A stretch of 58,803 nt of DNA from a virus. The DNA lies in the IMG/VR virus record IMGVR_UViG_3300042906_001392, positions 1-58,803 of that record. One strand, given 5' to 3'. This document shows, piece by piece, positions 1 through 8,031 of this stretch; position 1 is the first letter of the stretch, and every line of letters begins with the position of its first letter. The position numbers and the translations under genes were made by a program. The notes beneath the pieces are model-generated. The model ran no database searches and was not told where the DNA came from. It was given only the letters and a program-made list of their open reading frames with translations.

Positions 1-375
1 GGCAAGAAAGCGCTCTATGTGCTCTGAGTCGCGCAGGATGAGTTCTATCTCGTTATACACACGGTTGTTCTTGTTACGCCCCATATGGAAGTCTGAGAGG
101 GAACAGCCAGTGATTGCGTCCCTACAGGCGTCTAGTCCATAGTCGTGTATTGCAGCTCCTATAGCTTGCCGGCGTTTCTCATCTAGGGCTACGCGCTTCT
201 TATTGAACGTTAGGACCCAGAAGTCAAATACTTCTTTTATTTGGTTCTGGTCTACAAGTAAGGATTTCTTGTTCTTACTGATTGTTGCAGCACGGGGGCG
301 TTTCTGAGGTCCCCTTTTCTTAGCTGGTTCGGTCATTTCAAAAAGCCTTTCCACCACCGATATTTGTGAAGACAT
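1..375 (-). CDS. Replication-organiser-like phage protein (C-terminus cut by window)
   Basis: 125 residues are visible and the frame is still open at the window edge. The start ATG at 375 follows a strong GGGGGAG ribosome site. After a basic linker (KKRGPQKRPR) comes the stretch VFDFWV...IHDYGLDACRDAITGC, then SDFHMGRN and IELILRDSEHIERF. This combination recurs in phage proteins placed with replication genes, probably replisome organisers or helicase loaders. The function is inferred from that pattern. A TTGACG-N17-TAACTT promoter lies about 310 bases upstream with a hairpin in the leader. Confidence 0.7.
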   Translation of the reverse strand, partial: MSSQISVVERLFEMTEPAKKRGPQKRPRAATISKNKKSLLVDQNQIKEVFDFWVLTFNKKRVALDEKRRQAIGAAIHDYGLDACRDAITGCSLSDFHMGRNKNNRVYNEIELILRDSEHIERFLA

Positions 376-962
376 AGTTCTCCCCCTTGAAAGTTGAGTT
401 TATAAGATTCGTAGGTGAATCTCTAACTTCTCTAAACCAAATTGTTTTTTCTTGGAAGAATGTTGCGACTCATAGTGAGTATGAGTTAACAACTAATTCC
501 AAGGATAAAACTAATTGAATATAGAAAGACCTAATGACCCACTTTGGAAGGGGTCTGGGGAAACCTTTTTCTTCCGCAGACCCTATCGAGTACGTCGCCA
601 TGTAAGCCTTCTGAATATTTCAGAAAGTTAATCTAGGTGATTTAGTTGTAGGCCTACGTATTTCACTGGGAGCTACCCAGCGGCATTCAAGTTAGCAGAG
701 TCTTCCACCACCGTCAACCTCGAAACAGATATTTTTAAGATTTTTTTTTCGGCTGTCTGGTTTGATTTATCCAGACCTGCGCACAGCTTGTGCACGGTTC
801 CACAGCGGGGCTTTAACCTGTGATATATTTTACCCTCGATGCCGGAAGGTCCCCCCTTTCTCCTTTCGGTGTCACTCGACCCCGGGGTTGAGATAAAGCG
901 GGTTAGTAGGTGGCGCGCTTGGTCTCCTCCGGGGTCACTTTCTTTTGCCGGCCGGCAGCAAA
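376..962. other. Gene-poor stretch with promoter and hairpin
   Basis: No convincing gene is seen. It holds a minus-strand promoter at 689-717, an inverted repeat GGGTCTG/CAGACCC at 551-583 that would fold in the leader of the gene ending at 375, and a T-rich segment near 737-747. Short frames here have no ribosome site and no coherent product. Confidence 0.6.
689..717 (-). promoter_or_regulatory. Promoter with the GGTGGTGGAAGA element
   Basis: TTGACG, a 17-base spacer and TAACTT, read on the minus strand. The -35 is fused to the recurrent element TTGACGGTGGTGGAAGA. It would give a leader of about 300 bases for the gene starting at 375. Confidence 0.55.
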
Positions 963-1307
963 CTATTGTTCTTTTTGTCTTTGTCGTTCTGCGTTTATGC
1001 GGTAAAGCTCGATGCTTTCTTCAAACTTTTGAATCCAAACATCCCGGTCTTCGTAGAAGCTCCAATTTTCAAACAGCATCAACTCCGCTAGGACGACTTC
1101 CGAATTTAATGGGTATCCACTTAGCGCGCTAAACCATTCAACCTCGTATGCATTTGGTGTTCCGTATTGGTCCCTGCTAAAAACAGATTTAATGAATCCC
1201 TGGGTATTCACGTATCGGTGCTTTGGGTAGTATTCCAGGTATCCAGCTTCCAGGTGTTTGTGGACAAACCTGCCGACTAGACCTTCTGATGATTTTGTTT
1301 CTGTCAT
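963..1307 (-). CDS. Hypothetical protein
   Basis: 114 residues with no recognised domain. It is aromatic-rich (GYLEYYPKHRY, EVEWFSALSGYP) with a charged helical C-terminus ending RINAERQRQKEQ. The start is supported by GAAGAG seven bases upstream. The GGTGGTGGAAGA element lies 31-46 bases upstream of the start with a TTATTA hexamer behind it, so the gene probably has its own promoter. Confidence 0.7.
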   Translation of the reverse strand: MTETKSSEGLVGRFVHKHLEAGYLEYYPKHRYVNTQGFIKSVFSRDQYGTPNAYEVEWFSALSGYPLNSEVVLAELMLFENWSFYEDRDVWIQKFEESIELYRINAERQRQKEQ

Positions 1308-1337
1308 GTTTCTCTTCTTTCGTTTAATAACGGATGG

Positions 1338-1353
1338 TCTTCCACCACCGTCA
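1338..1353 (-). promoter_or_regulatory. GGTGGTGGAAGA element, probable promoter
   Basis: Reads TGACGGTGGTGGAAGA on the minus strand, followed about 18 bases later by TTATTA. It lies just upstream of the gene starting at 1307. Same element as at 701-717 and 8015-8031. Confidence 0.45.
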
Positions 1354-1364
1354 TGTAAGTGGGG

Positions 1365-1913
1365 TTATTTTTTCTTCTTTTTCTTCCGGCGCGCAGCTTC
1401 CACCTCGTGTGCTGCCTCGTGCGCGAGTGCGTTTTTGGATTTGCTGCTCAGGTCGATATTCAGAAGAACTCTTTCGTATTCGTTGTTGAGGTCGGTACTC
1501 AGGAGAGCTTTCTGAATCTTTTTGATTCTTTTCCGGCGTCTTCTGGATGGCTTCTTCTTCGATATCTGGACCAGGGAGTACTTCCCGAATTCATTATCAA
1601 TCAGCAGAGCGTCTGATTCGTTTACGTCCCAGACGGGTGGATAATTATCTAAATTTTGTGAGAGGAGGACATCGAGCGGGAAAGCTGCAGCGCCATCCAT
1701 ATTCTGGAATAATACGTACGGCCGCACGGTCTTCGAGTATTCGTCGTGCGCGCCGGCAACACCCCAGCCAATAATCTGAAATTTATGATATGTGCATTTA
1801 ATCTTCAGCTTGCCATCTTTAACCACATCACCCATAACCAGGATTAGGTAAGCATAAAGCGGAGTTAATTGTGGGGTGAGCTGGAGCTCAGAAGATTCGA
1901 AGTGGGAGGCCAT
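1365..1913 (-). CDS. Hypothetical protein with basic C-terminus
   Basis: 182 residues. The first 115 look globular (YLILVMGDVVKDGKLKIKC, YHKFQIIGWGVAGAHDEYS); the rest is very basic, with KKKPSRRRRKRIKKIQK and a terminal lysine run, suggesting nucleic-acid or membrane contact. No family is recognised. The start has a weak AAGGAAAA site 8-12 bases upstream. An 11-bp inverted repeat (CTCGAGCTCAG) lies between it and the upstream gene. Confidence 0.7.
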   Translation of the reverse strand: MASHFESSELQLTPQLTPLYAYLILVMGDVVKDGKLKIKCTYHKFQIIGWGVAGAHDEYSKTVRPYVLFQNMDGAAAFPLDVLLSQNLDNYPPVWDVNESDALLIDNEFGKYSLVQISKKKPSRRRRKRIKKIQKALLSTDLNNEYERVLLNIDLSSKSKNALAHEAAHEVEAARRKKKKKK

Positions 1914-1942
1914 AGTAAATTTTCCTTTTTTAGTGTTTTCCC

Positions 1943-1978
1943 CTCGAGCTCAGAACGTTAGCTGAAGCTGAGCTCGAG
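1943..1978. terminator. Hairpin CTCGAGCTCAG / CTGAGCTCGAG
   Basis: 11-bp perfect stem with a 14-base loop in the gap between two minus-strand genes, followed on the plus side by the T-rich run TTTTTTGATTTTTTTG. Probable terminator of the gene ending at 2009. Confidence 0.5.
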
Positions 1979-2008
1979 AGAAATCTGTTAATTTTTTGAT
2001 TTTTTTGA

Positions 2009-2632
2009 CTACTCAGCGGCCGGCGCCAGGGGAAGTAAAAACCAATTTCTTTCCCACATAATGCCGATTGACGCGTAACCGATGACATCGATGAAGTTAT
2101 CCACCACCGATTCGTTTTCTGGGTTGGTTTCGTTCTGGAGGAGGTTCTCGAGTCGCGCAACTTTGTCATGCATTCTCACGAGTAGACCGGCGCGTCCGAA
2201 TCGAGCAATGTTATGGTGCCCGTAATCGCGCTGCTTTCTAACCAAAATCTTCGAAATATCTTCTACGTGGCCGGCAAGCTCTTCGTCGATTTCTTTAAAA
2301 ATTTCTTTCTTTTCTGCAACAACGGCGGCCGTCCGCCCAAGGATTGCCCAGTACTCAGCCGCCACATCTCCAGAAATATTCTTTTTTGACTCTGGTCCAA
2401 TCTCGTCAATCAGGTAATCGAGATACTCCCTGACGTCTGACAGCCGGTCCCACGTGTTGAAAGAATGATTAAAAATCTGAAAAACTGCACGGCGTGCCGC
2501 GTCGTCCCAGGTAGTGGGCGGCTTCTTTTTACCGTAGACCCAGTCGACCATTTTGACCAGGTCAAGCTGACCATCAGTCATGGTTTCCACCACCGTCGAA
2601 TTAATAGGGACATCGAACTTCGTTTGTTGCAT
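2009..2632 (-). CDS. Nucleotide-modification-associated (DUF1599-like) protein
   Basis: 207 residues. The C-terminal half carries KQRDYGHHNIARFGRAGLL, RMHDKVARLENLL and DNFIDVIGYASIGI. This is the pattern of the DUF1599 / nucleotide modification associated domain 1 family, an all-alpha MazG-like group found in phages and thought to act on nucleotides. The start at 2632 is preferred over an upstream ATG at 2647: AAGGA sits six bases before it and its ATG shares an A with the stop of the gene above (TAATG). Expression is thus coupled to that gene. Confidence 0.7.
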   Translation of the reverse strand: MQQTKFDVPINSTVVETMTDGQLDLVKMVDWVYGKKKPPTTWDDAARRAVFQIFNHSFNTWDRLSDVREYLDYLIDEIGPESKKNISGDVAAEYWAILGRTAAVVAEKKEIFKEIDEELAGHVEDISKILVRKQRDYGHHNIARFGRAGLLVRMHDKVARLENLLQNETNPENESVVDNFIDVIGYASIGIMWERNWFLLPLAPAAE

Positions 2633-3072
2633 TACAGGTCCTTCCATGTGGGTGGGTGTGCTTCACACTCTAGCGTAATTTTGTCATTCAGCAACTCCAG
2701 GAACTCAATCCATGCATCATCGCGCAGCCCCGCTTCTAGTTCCTCGATGTAATCTATTTGAGCTTGGATGTACTCCTTGGAAAAAGCAGCGAGTATTACG
2801 TTTGGATTCGAGCACGGAAACAACACCGGTCCATTCACATTGCCGATTGATGACTCTGGCACGTGGATTGCTTTGATGGCATAATGACCATCAGTCGCGA
2901 CGAACATAACGTTGTGTTCCCGCTGTTCAGTTTCTTTAAGTTCCTCGAGCATGGCTGCGGCTACATCATCATTTATTCCGGACGCCGCGAGCGCTGCAGT
3001 TAACTCTTCTTTTCTTTCGAATGGGACCGATTTCTCGAAGTCATCAAATGGATTTTTCAATTGCACCTCCAT
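2632..3072 (-). CDS. Hypothetical acidic protein
   Basis: 146 residues, acidic and helical, with no family recognised. The N-terminus (FERKEELTAALAASGINDDVAAAMLEELKE) resembles a small UBA-like helical fold; this is only a guess. The 3' end overlaps the DUF1599-like gene by one base, so the two form an operon. It is transcribed away from the divergent gene at 3185. Confidence 0.65.
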   Translation of the reverse strand: MEVQLKNPFDDFEKSVPFERKEELTAALAASGINDDVAAAMLEELKETEQREHNVMFVATDGHYAIKAIHVPESSIGNVNGPVLFPCSNPNVILAAFSKEYIQAQIDYIEELEAGLRDDAWIEFLELLNDKITLECEAHPPTWKDL

Positions 3073-3184
3073 GGGCTGAGCTAATTGTACACGCGCGCAT
3101 CCCAGATGTTAAGTTTTGTTGTAATAAATAATTAAATGTCAACTGTTTCCGTGAGGCAGCGAATGCCGTACTAGTCTCTGGTTT

Positions 3185-3556
3185 ATGGATAACACGACAA
3201 GATTCAATACCTACATTAAAGCCCTTTCTCAGTTCGCCGCGCGCGAAGGACATTGCAATGTTCCAGCCATCCATACTGAAATTGTTGGAAATAATGATGT
3301 CACACTGGGAGCTTGGGTTGGCTATGTTCGCCAGAGACGCAGAAAAAATCAACTTTCTGAAGAGCGCGCATCGGCTATCCAGGCTGTTTCGGGTTGGCAA
3401 TGGGGTCCACTGAAGCCTGGTCCTGCTACAGACGCTGACAGAAATTCTGAAATTTTGCAAATGCGCGCGGCGGGTTCTTCGCTCCGCCAAATTGCAGATA
3501 AGTTTGATTTGAGCCGGCAGCGCGTTCATCAAATAGTTAAAAATATTTCTATTTAG
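3185..3556 (+). CDS. Helicase-associated (HA) domain plus sigma-4-like HTH protein
   Basis: 123 residues in two parts. Residues 1-75 match the helicase-associated domain pattern (FAAREGHCNVPA, LGAWVGYVRQRRR, LSEERASAIQAVSGWQW). Residues 85-123 form a helix-turn-helix like sigma-70 region 4 (SLRQIADKFDLSRQRVHQI). A DNA-binding regulator is likely. It is divergent from the gene at 3072. No Shine-Dalgarno sequence is visible, so the transcript may begin at or close to the ATG. Confidence 0.75.
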   Translation: MDNTTRFNTYIKALSQFAAREGHCNVPAIHTEIVGNNDVTLGAWVGYVRQRRRKNQLSEERASAIQAVSGWQWGPLKPGPATDADRNSEILQMRAAGSSLRQIADKFDLSRQRVHQIVKNISI

Positions 3557-3693
3557 CTCAGCACCGGGTCGATAGAAATAGTTTAAAAAAATCGTTTTTT
3601 TGCTCTGACTCTGGGGCCGGCGCGGGAAGAAAAAAACTTTAAAAATTATCATTTTTTATCCCTGGCTGCGGCCGGCTTTGATTGCAAAAAAAG

Positions 3694-3723
3694 TTGTAAA
3701 TTTGATATCGGTATACCTGCACT
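3694..3723 (+). promoter_or_regulatory. Repeat-promoter variant (plus strand)
   Basis: TTGTAAATTTGATATCGG with a weak TGCACT hexamer at the family's 18-base spacing. It is one of only three plus-strand copies and faces the gene starting at 3809. Confidence 0.5.
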
Positions 3724-3808
3724 TGAGCTTCGACGGATGGTTGCAAAAAAATCATTTTTTTGAGCCATACCAGAACGTGCTTTGGTCTTCTGGATAGGAT
3801 TAGGAATC

Positions 3809-4111
3809 ATGAAAAAGAAATCCTTTCCACCACCGTCATATAACGAACGACACGGGTACGACCTGTACGACGACACGGAAGACGATGACGACGAATCAAA
3901 AAAGAACATTGCTGGCGCGCTAGCCGTTGGGCTCATCGGGCACGCAGCGACAATCCTTTTGTACTCTGTCATCATCAACGGATTACTTTCAATAGCCCGA
4001 GAGTCCCGGGTATTCGATTGGCAAATTTCATTTCGCAATTTAGTGACTGCAGTATTTCTAGTGCAGGCGTTGCGAATTTGGGACAGGGCTATTCGCTCTC
4101 GTCAACGATAG
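3809..4111 (+). CDS. Small membrane protein
   Basis: 100 residues. An acidic N-terminal cytoplasmic stretch (DDTEDDDDESKK) is followed by a hydrophobic segment (IAGALAVGLIGHAATILLYSVIINGLL) and a second moderately hydrophobic one (LVTAVFLVQALRIW). The start ATG follows AGGA by four bases; an upstream TTG frame is less likely. Codons 5-10 contain the CCACCACCG element in reverse orientation. The gene overlaps the convergent gene at 4089 by 23 bases. Confidence 0.65.
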   Translation: MKKKSFPPPSYNERHGYDLYDDTEDDDDESKKNIAGALAVGLIGHAATILLYSVIINGLLSIARESRVFDWQISFRNLVTAVFLVQALRIWDRAIRSRQR

Positions 4112-4394
4112 TTAAGCGAGGCTGTCTGAACCCACTGGTTGGGTGATTGGACTTGGACATCTCTATGGAGTGAACCATCTCTGTGAGGCTCACCCATATG
4201 CCGTCCAGCGGTAAAGAGAATTTAATTCTTTCTTCCTCTGTAAAGCGCGTTGCGTGGCTGAGTCTCGTCCATCCAAGTTCGTTATTCCAGTACATGTCAG
4301 GAGAGTCGTCATCGTGCTCGCTGACACTAAGAATTACGAATTCAAGAGGCTTGTCAATCGCCTTGTTCTGAATGAGGGTGAATTTATTCTGCAT
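4089..4394 (-). CDS. Hypothetical protein
   Basis: 101 residues, no family recognised (MQNKFTLIQNKAIDKPLEFV... DGIWVSLTEMVHSIEM). The start at 4394 follows GGAG and overlaps the end of the next gene by 11 bases, indicating coupling. Its 3' end overlaps the convergent membrane gene. Confidence 0.65.
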   Translation of the reverse strand: MQNKFTLIQNKAIDKPLEFVILSVSEHDDDSPDMYWNNELGWTRLSHATRFTEEERIKFSLPLDGIWVSLTEMVHSIEMSKSNHPTSGFRQPRLTIVDESE

Positions 4395-4572
4395 TGAAAA
4401 CTCCGTCGTTGTAATCCTGTACGAGTTCTGCCAGTAGACCATCAACAAAGTTTTCTACTCTTCCCTCAATCTCACTTCCGACGTTCTTCCATTCTTCATC
4501 GGTGAGCGGACCTTCAATCCAGTGTTCAAAATCTTCTCTAGTAACTGGTTCAAACTTTACTTCTTTTTCCAT
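4384..4572 (-). CDS. Small acidic hypothetical protein
   Basis: 62 residues, strongly acidic (TREDFEHWIEGPLTDEEWKNVG). It is preceded by the leader CAACTACTAACAAGGAG that recurs before many genes of the array from 7 to 18 kb, so this gene belongs to the same expression system. Confidence 0.65.
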   Translation of the reverse strand: MEKEVKFEPVTREDFEHWIEGPLTDEEWKNVGSEIEGRVENFVDGLLAELVQDYNDGVFNAE

Positions 4573-4623
4573 GACTGCTCCTTGTTAGTAGTTGTTAGTA
4601 ATTCTATATCGAATTTAGTGAAT

Positions 4624-4664
4624 CCCCCCAGCGTTGAAAGGAGGGTAAGGACGCTGAGGGGATT
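4624..4664. terminator. Hairpin AATCCCC...GGGGATT
   Basis: AATCCCC and CAGCGT pair with ACGCTG and GGGGATT around a purine-rich loop. With a second hairpin (TGCCGTGG/CCACGGCA, about 4688-4720) it separates the gene ending at 4727 from the gene starting at 4572. Confidence 0.6.
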
Positions 4665-4726
4665 ACACCTGCGCTGATTAAAGCGCATGCCGTGGAGCGC
4701 AAGTCCGCACCCCACGGCACACCTCG

Positions 4727-6259
4727 TTAGATAAGTTCAGTTCCGTTCAGTTCCTTGTATGTTCGCTTAAACATTTCAGGATAGATACTCACTGCCTTAT
4801 CGCCAGCCTTTAGTTTTTTCAGTTGGTCAATCGCTTCGTCAACATGAGGCACAACAACGATGTTGTTTTTCTTGCAGAAGTTAATGCACTGCATAGCAAG
4901 CACTGCTTCATAGTTGCCACCCGCACCGCACACTCCACCGTCAGTTACCCAAATAATTGGTGACTTAGAAGTTTGCTTCTGCTTCACGCCCCACTCAATC
5001 GCAGGGAAGTCAACTCCGTTGCCGTATCCAACGCTCGGAAGTTCATTAACCATTTTGCCTTTATGAGAAACAACCCAAAGGTTCGTTATGTTTGGGTCAC
5101 CTTTATCGGTGTACACAGCCACAGTTGCACCCGGAGCATGCTCAATGATTCTCGTAAGTTGTTCTCTGCTGAATGACATTGAACCACTTCCGTCAATGAT
5201 TACAACTCCACCAGTGCCACGAATTACCTTGTCAAAGATTCTCATCTGTGGGTCGGTAATCATTCGGTGCATTCGGCGTGGACGCATTCCCATATTGGAA
5301 GCAACACGTTTCTTGCCCAAGTTGCCTTTTGACAACACTGGCATTGGCAGAAACTCAATGTTCAGTTTTTGCCATGAAGCAACTCGGTATGTCGCATTGG
5401 AACTGGTGATTCCCTTGTATGGGTTTCCGTCCTCTTTGCCTTGGTCAGTTGGCTTGATTCCCTTGTTGGAGTGTTTGCCACTACCTTCACTGGTTTCGTC
5501 ACCTTCCTCGCCCTCTGATTCCTCACCGTCTTGACCAAGAGCCTTGCGGAGTTTTGCTTCCTCACGCTCTCTGCGAGCCTTTTCTTTTTCCTCTGCTATC
5601 TGCTCGGGTGACTTTGCGCAAAGACGGTCAACCCATTCAGCCAGTCGTTCTGTGTGAACGAATCCCAAAGGGAATAGACCGCTAGTTGGGTCAACTTTTG
5701 TGGAAGCAAGGTTTGAATACTTGTCAGCCTTTTTCATTTCCTTGACTGCTCGCTTGGAGATATCAAGAAGTATCGCACCCCACTCTCGCTTGTGTCTGCG
5801 GATTCCGTTTAGCAATAGTTTGTTGGACGCAGTGCCAGCAGTAGCAACTGCCATTTGCACAGCACCAGCCCAATCCTCTGTCGCACCAAGTCGTTCACCG
5901 TCAGCCGTTTCTCCACCGTCTGCAAGGTCGTTCTTAACATCAAAGCCAGCCTTTTGGCAAAGATAGTTAACACGCAATTCCTCAACCACAGTCATTGATT
6001 CTTGGGTTGCAATCTTGCGTTCAATCCATTTCGACCAATCATCAGCAGGCGATACTTTTGCGTGAACCATTTCATGCGCACGAATTGCCCGAGCGAGTGA
6101 ATCATCATCAGTAGGAACTTTCATTTCCCTTGTAACGATGTTGGTGCAAGGTTCGCCACGAATTGCACGAACCTCGCCCACCGTCCACACGCCACCTTCC
6201 ACATCGTTGCGTGAAAGAAACTCGGGTTCAGCCGAGATACGTTTTTTCACAGTTTTCAT
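4727..6259 (-). CDS. VWA-domain protein with HExxH motif, MoxR partner
   Basis: 510 residues. An N-terminal helical part carries HEMVH at 62-66 (zinc-peptidase type) with EELRVNYL about 28 residues later. A basic/acidic linker spans roughly 221-275. The C-terminal von Willebrand A domain has a MIDAS motif DGSGSMS at 356-362 and a later TDGG near 440. This layout fits the putative metallopeptidase plus VWA (DUF2201-like) family that pairs with MoxR ATPases, and also resembles phage CobT-like proteins. It overlaps the ATPase gene by ATGA, so the two are coupled and probably form one complex. Confidence 0.75.
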   Translation of the reverse strand: MKTVKKRISAEPEFLSRNDVEGGVWTVGEVRAIRGEPCTNIVTREMKVPTDDDSLARAIRAHEMVHAKVSPADDWSKWIERKIATQESMTVVEELRVNYLCQKAGFDVKNDLADGGETADGERLGATEDWAGAVQMAVATAGTASNKLLLNGIRRHKREWGAILLDISKRAVKEMKKADKYSNLASTKVDPTSGLFPLGFVHTERLAEWVDRLCAKSPEQIAEEKEKARREREEAKLRKALGQDGEESEGEEGDETSEGSGKHSNKGIKPTDQGKEDGNPYKGITSSNATYRVASWQKLNIEFLPMPVLSKGNLGKKRVASNMGMRPRRMHRMITDPQMRIFDKVIRGTGGVVIIDGSGSMSFSREQLTRIIEHAPGATVAVYTDKGDPNITNLWVVSHKGKMVNELPSVGYGNGVDFPAIEWGVKQKQTSKSPIIWVTDGGVCGAGGNYEAVLAMQCINFCKKNNIVVVPHVDEAIDQLKKLKAGDKAVSIYPEMFKRTYKELNGTELI

Positions 6260-6981
6260 CGTGCCAACTTCTCAATCGCAATAGCGTCAAGAATTGACTG
6301 CGCCCTGTCACCGAATGTCAACTGGCTTGCTCGCTCGTCACCAAGACCCTTGCGGAGACTGTCGTAAGCGATGAATGCTCGCAGTGAGATACGGCGTTCG
6401 CCAGCGTCAGCCATACGAACTGCGAACTGGCGCAATTCAGGTGAGAGACGAAGCAAAGCGTCAGGGTGTGGTTCGTTGATACGAATCTTGATAGGGAATC
6501 GGTCAGTGAGAGCAGTTGGCAATTCGCCCATGTTCTCAACATTGGTGGTCATAATTGCAGAGAAGCCTGCTTTTGGACGGTGGACACGGGCAGTGTCAGG
6601 GTGTTCAAACGAAGCCGATTCAGGTGAATCCAACATCGCCAAGAGCGTTGCATAAACATCGCCCGAAGCCTTGTCAATTTCGTCCACGATGAGACGACCA
6701 CCTTTAATGCCGTTGCCTTCCCAAGCCTTTAAAGCCGACCCGTCAAGCCACTTAGTGCCACCCTTACCGTCAGGTAGGAATGTTCCAGTAACATCCATAT
6801 TGGTCATGTCCTCGGTGCATACCAATCGGAATGCGCCTGCTTCAACATCGCCGATAGTCATACCAGCGTATGTCTTGCCGATACCCGAAGGTCCGAAAAG
6901 GATTACTCGGTCAACACCGTTGTTGAGAGCGTCCTCTAGGTCTTGCCAGCACTGTGGCAATTTGGTTTGTGTAGTAGTCAT
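6256..6981 (-). CDS. AAA+ ATPase, MoxR/CobS-like
   Basis: 241 residues with Walker A GPSGIGKT at 30-37, Walker B LIVDEID near 95-101, sensor-1 TTN and an arginine-finger region (ALTDRFPIKI). MoxR-type ATPases remodel partner proteins with a VWA subunit, and CobS is the chelatase relative. The adjacent VWA gene supports this role. The start has AAGGAGGG upstream. Two tandem copies of the shared repeat promoter lie upstream at 7022 and 7080. Confidence 0.8.
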   Translation of the reverse strand: MTTTQTKLPQCWQDLEDALNNGVDRVILFGPSGIGKTYAGMTIGDVEAGAFRLVCTEDMTNMDVTGTFLPDGKGGTKWLDGSALKAWEGNGIKGGRLIVDEIDKASGDVYATLLAMLDSPESASFEHPDTARVHRPKAGFSAIMTTNVENMGELPTALTDRFPIKIRINEPHPDALLRLSPELRQFAVRMADAGERRISLRAFIAYDSLRKGLGDERASQLTFGDRAQSILDAIAIEKLAR

Positions 6982-7021
6982 TTCTGTTTCCCTCCTTAAG
7001 GGTGTTTGGTTAGTTGTAGTT

Positions 7022-7051
7022 ACCTTACAGCAGGCGATATCAGATTTACAA
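7022..7051 (-). promoter_or_regulatory. Repeat promoter (TTGTAA-N18-TAAGGT)
   Basis: Consensus copy, proximal of two in tandem before the MoxR-VWA operon. Minus-strand reading is TTGTAAATCTGATATC, eight bases, TAAGGT. Confidence 0.75.
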
Positions 7052-7079
7052 AATCGCTTTACACCGTGAGGCAGTACCT

Positions 7080-7109
7080 ACCCTAGGGCATGCGATATCA
7101 GATTTACAA
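7080..7109 (-). promoter_or_regulatory. Repeat promoter (TTGTAA-N18-TAGGGT)
   Basis: Distal tandem copy 58 bases upstream of the previous one. The duplication may strengthen expression of the MoxR-VWA pair. Confidence 0.7.
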
Positions 7110-7180
7110 AATCGATTTATCCCCACATTACCTATAGAGCAATTTTTTGATTTTTTTGCAGGGGTGTAACAGGGTTTCCC

Positions 7181-7228
7181 CGGGGCTATCAGCTCTTATT
7201 GTTAGGCATACCTAACAGGTTCGGCCGG
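7181..7228. terminator. GC-rich hairpin region
   Basis: CCCCGG and CCGGGG flank an inner palindrome TGTTAGG-CATA-CCTAACA. It lies between the zinc-protein gene and the MoxR promoters, a likely terminator of the operon ending at 7266. Confidence 0.45.
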
Positions 7229-7265
7229 GGCTCTAGGGTCGAGCGGCCGGCAAATGACCGGTGGG

Positions 7266-7448
7266 TTAGTTACAACCGCAACAGGCAGAGCAGAAAACTA
7301 CTTCGCCATGTTCACCGCAGTCAGCGCGGCGCGACTCACAAATAATGCAATTTTCTGCAGACATGGCAGCCTGCGCACGACGCTCCGCCTTTTTCTCTCC
7401 ACGGTTCTTGCCTATCTTGTAGACAACATAACCACCGAGTAGACCCAC
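7266..7448 (-). CDS. Small protein with hydrophobic N-terminus and cysteine cluster
   Basis: 60 residues: a hydrophobic start (LLGGYVVYKIG), a basic stretch, then CIIC, C, CSACCGC. This suggests a membrane-associated zinc ribbon. The start is GTG at 7448, sharing a base with the TAG stop of the upstream gene. No strong ribosome site is seen, so translation is probably coupled. Confidence 0.55.
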   Translation of the reverse strand: MGLLGGYVVYKIGKNRGEKKAERRAQAAMSAENCIICESRRADCGEHGEVVFCSACCGCN

Positions 7449-7954
7449 TAGATACCAGCCTGTCTGTCAGCCTTAGCGTCCCTGACTTCCCAAAGACCTT
7501 TCTTGACCTTACGGAAGGTTGGACTCTCTTGGACGTATTTCAGAGTGGTCGGGTAGGAGAAGCCACACTGCTCCATAAGTTGCTCTGTGGTGAACTGCTC
7601 AAAATGGTGCTGGTTCGCCCACTTCAGGAACGAGTCCCACTTGTCAGCCCGCTTCTCGGTCTTGACCTCATCTACGACAGACTCCTCATCTACCTGAATA
7701 CCGCAGTACTCACTAGATACCTCTGCGATTACAGCGTCAGGAAGCGAATAGGAGAGCATGGCACGGATAGGACTGCCCTTTGCTCCGTCACGATTCCACA
7801 CTTGGAGAACATGTAATGCCCTTGTGTAGTCACTGATACCTTGGGCGACTTCCCGTGGCACGGCGAACTTATCCCCGAACTCGTCAATGGCTTCAGCCCA
7901 ACGAGAGGTGTGGATATCGGTAATGGTTGATTCGGTTATTGACTTTTTCAACAT
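7448..7954 (-). CDS. Hypothetical protein, possible winged helix
   Basis: 168 residues. The C-terminal part (FTTEQLMEQCGFSYPTTLKYVQESPTFRKVKKGLWEVRD) reads like a winged helix: helix, recognition helix, then a hairpin. A DNA-binding role is possible but unproved. AAAGGAAG precedes the ATG, and a repeat promoter with the GGTGGTGGAAGA element lies upstream at 7979-8031. Confidence 0.65.
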   Translation of the reverse strand: MLKKSITESTITDIHTSRWAEAIDEFGDKFAVPREVAQGISDYTRALHVLQVWNRDGAKGSPIRAMLSYSLPDAVIAEVSSEYCGIQVDEESVVDEVKTEKRADKWDSFLKWANQHHFEQFTTEQLMEQCGFSYPTTLKYVQESPTFRKVKKGLWEVRDAKADRQAGI

Positions 7955-7978
7955 AGTAGATACTTCCTTTCACCACCC

Positions 7979-8008
7979 ACCTTACAGGAGGCGATATCAG
8001 ATTTACAA
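7979..8008 (-). promoter_or_regulatory. Repeat promoter (TTGTAA-N18-TAAGGT)
   Basis: Drives the gene starting at 7954. The GGTGGTGGAAGA element sits immediately upstream, placing its TTGACG 17 bases from TTGTAA. Confidence 0.75.
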
Positions 8009-8014
8009 ACAGAC

Positions 8015-8031
8015 TCTTCCACCACCGTCAA
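8015..8031 (-). promoter_or_regulatory. TTGACGGTGGTGGAAGA element
   Basis: Full 17-base element directly upstream of a repeat promoter. Its TTGACG could act as a second -35, with TGTAAA of the repeat promoter as its -10. Confidence 0.5.

Noticed and set aside
839-1132. Plus-strand frame in the 376-962 gap
   Set aside because: It overlaps the real minus gene at 963, has no ribosome site and an incoherent product.
3044-3652. Minus frame across the HA-domain gene
   Set aside because: It is antisense to a gene with a recognisable domain.
4966-6000. Several long plus frames opposite the VWA gene
   Set aside because: Mirror frames produced by codon bias of the real gene, without starts or domains.
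6256-6981. Calling the ATPase CobS outright
   Set aside because: The VWA partner has an HExxH motif that is not typical of CobT. Kept as one of two options.
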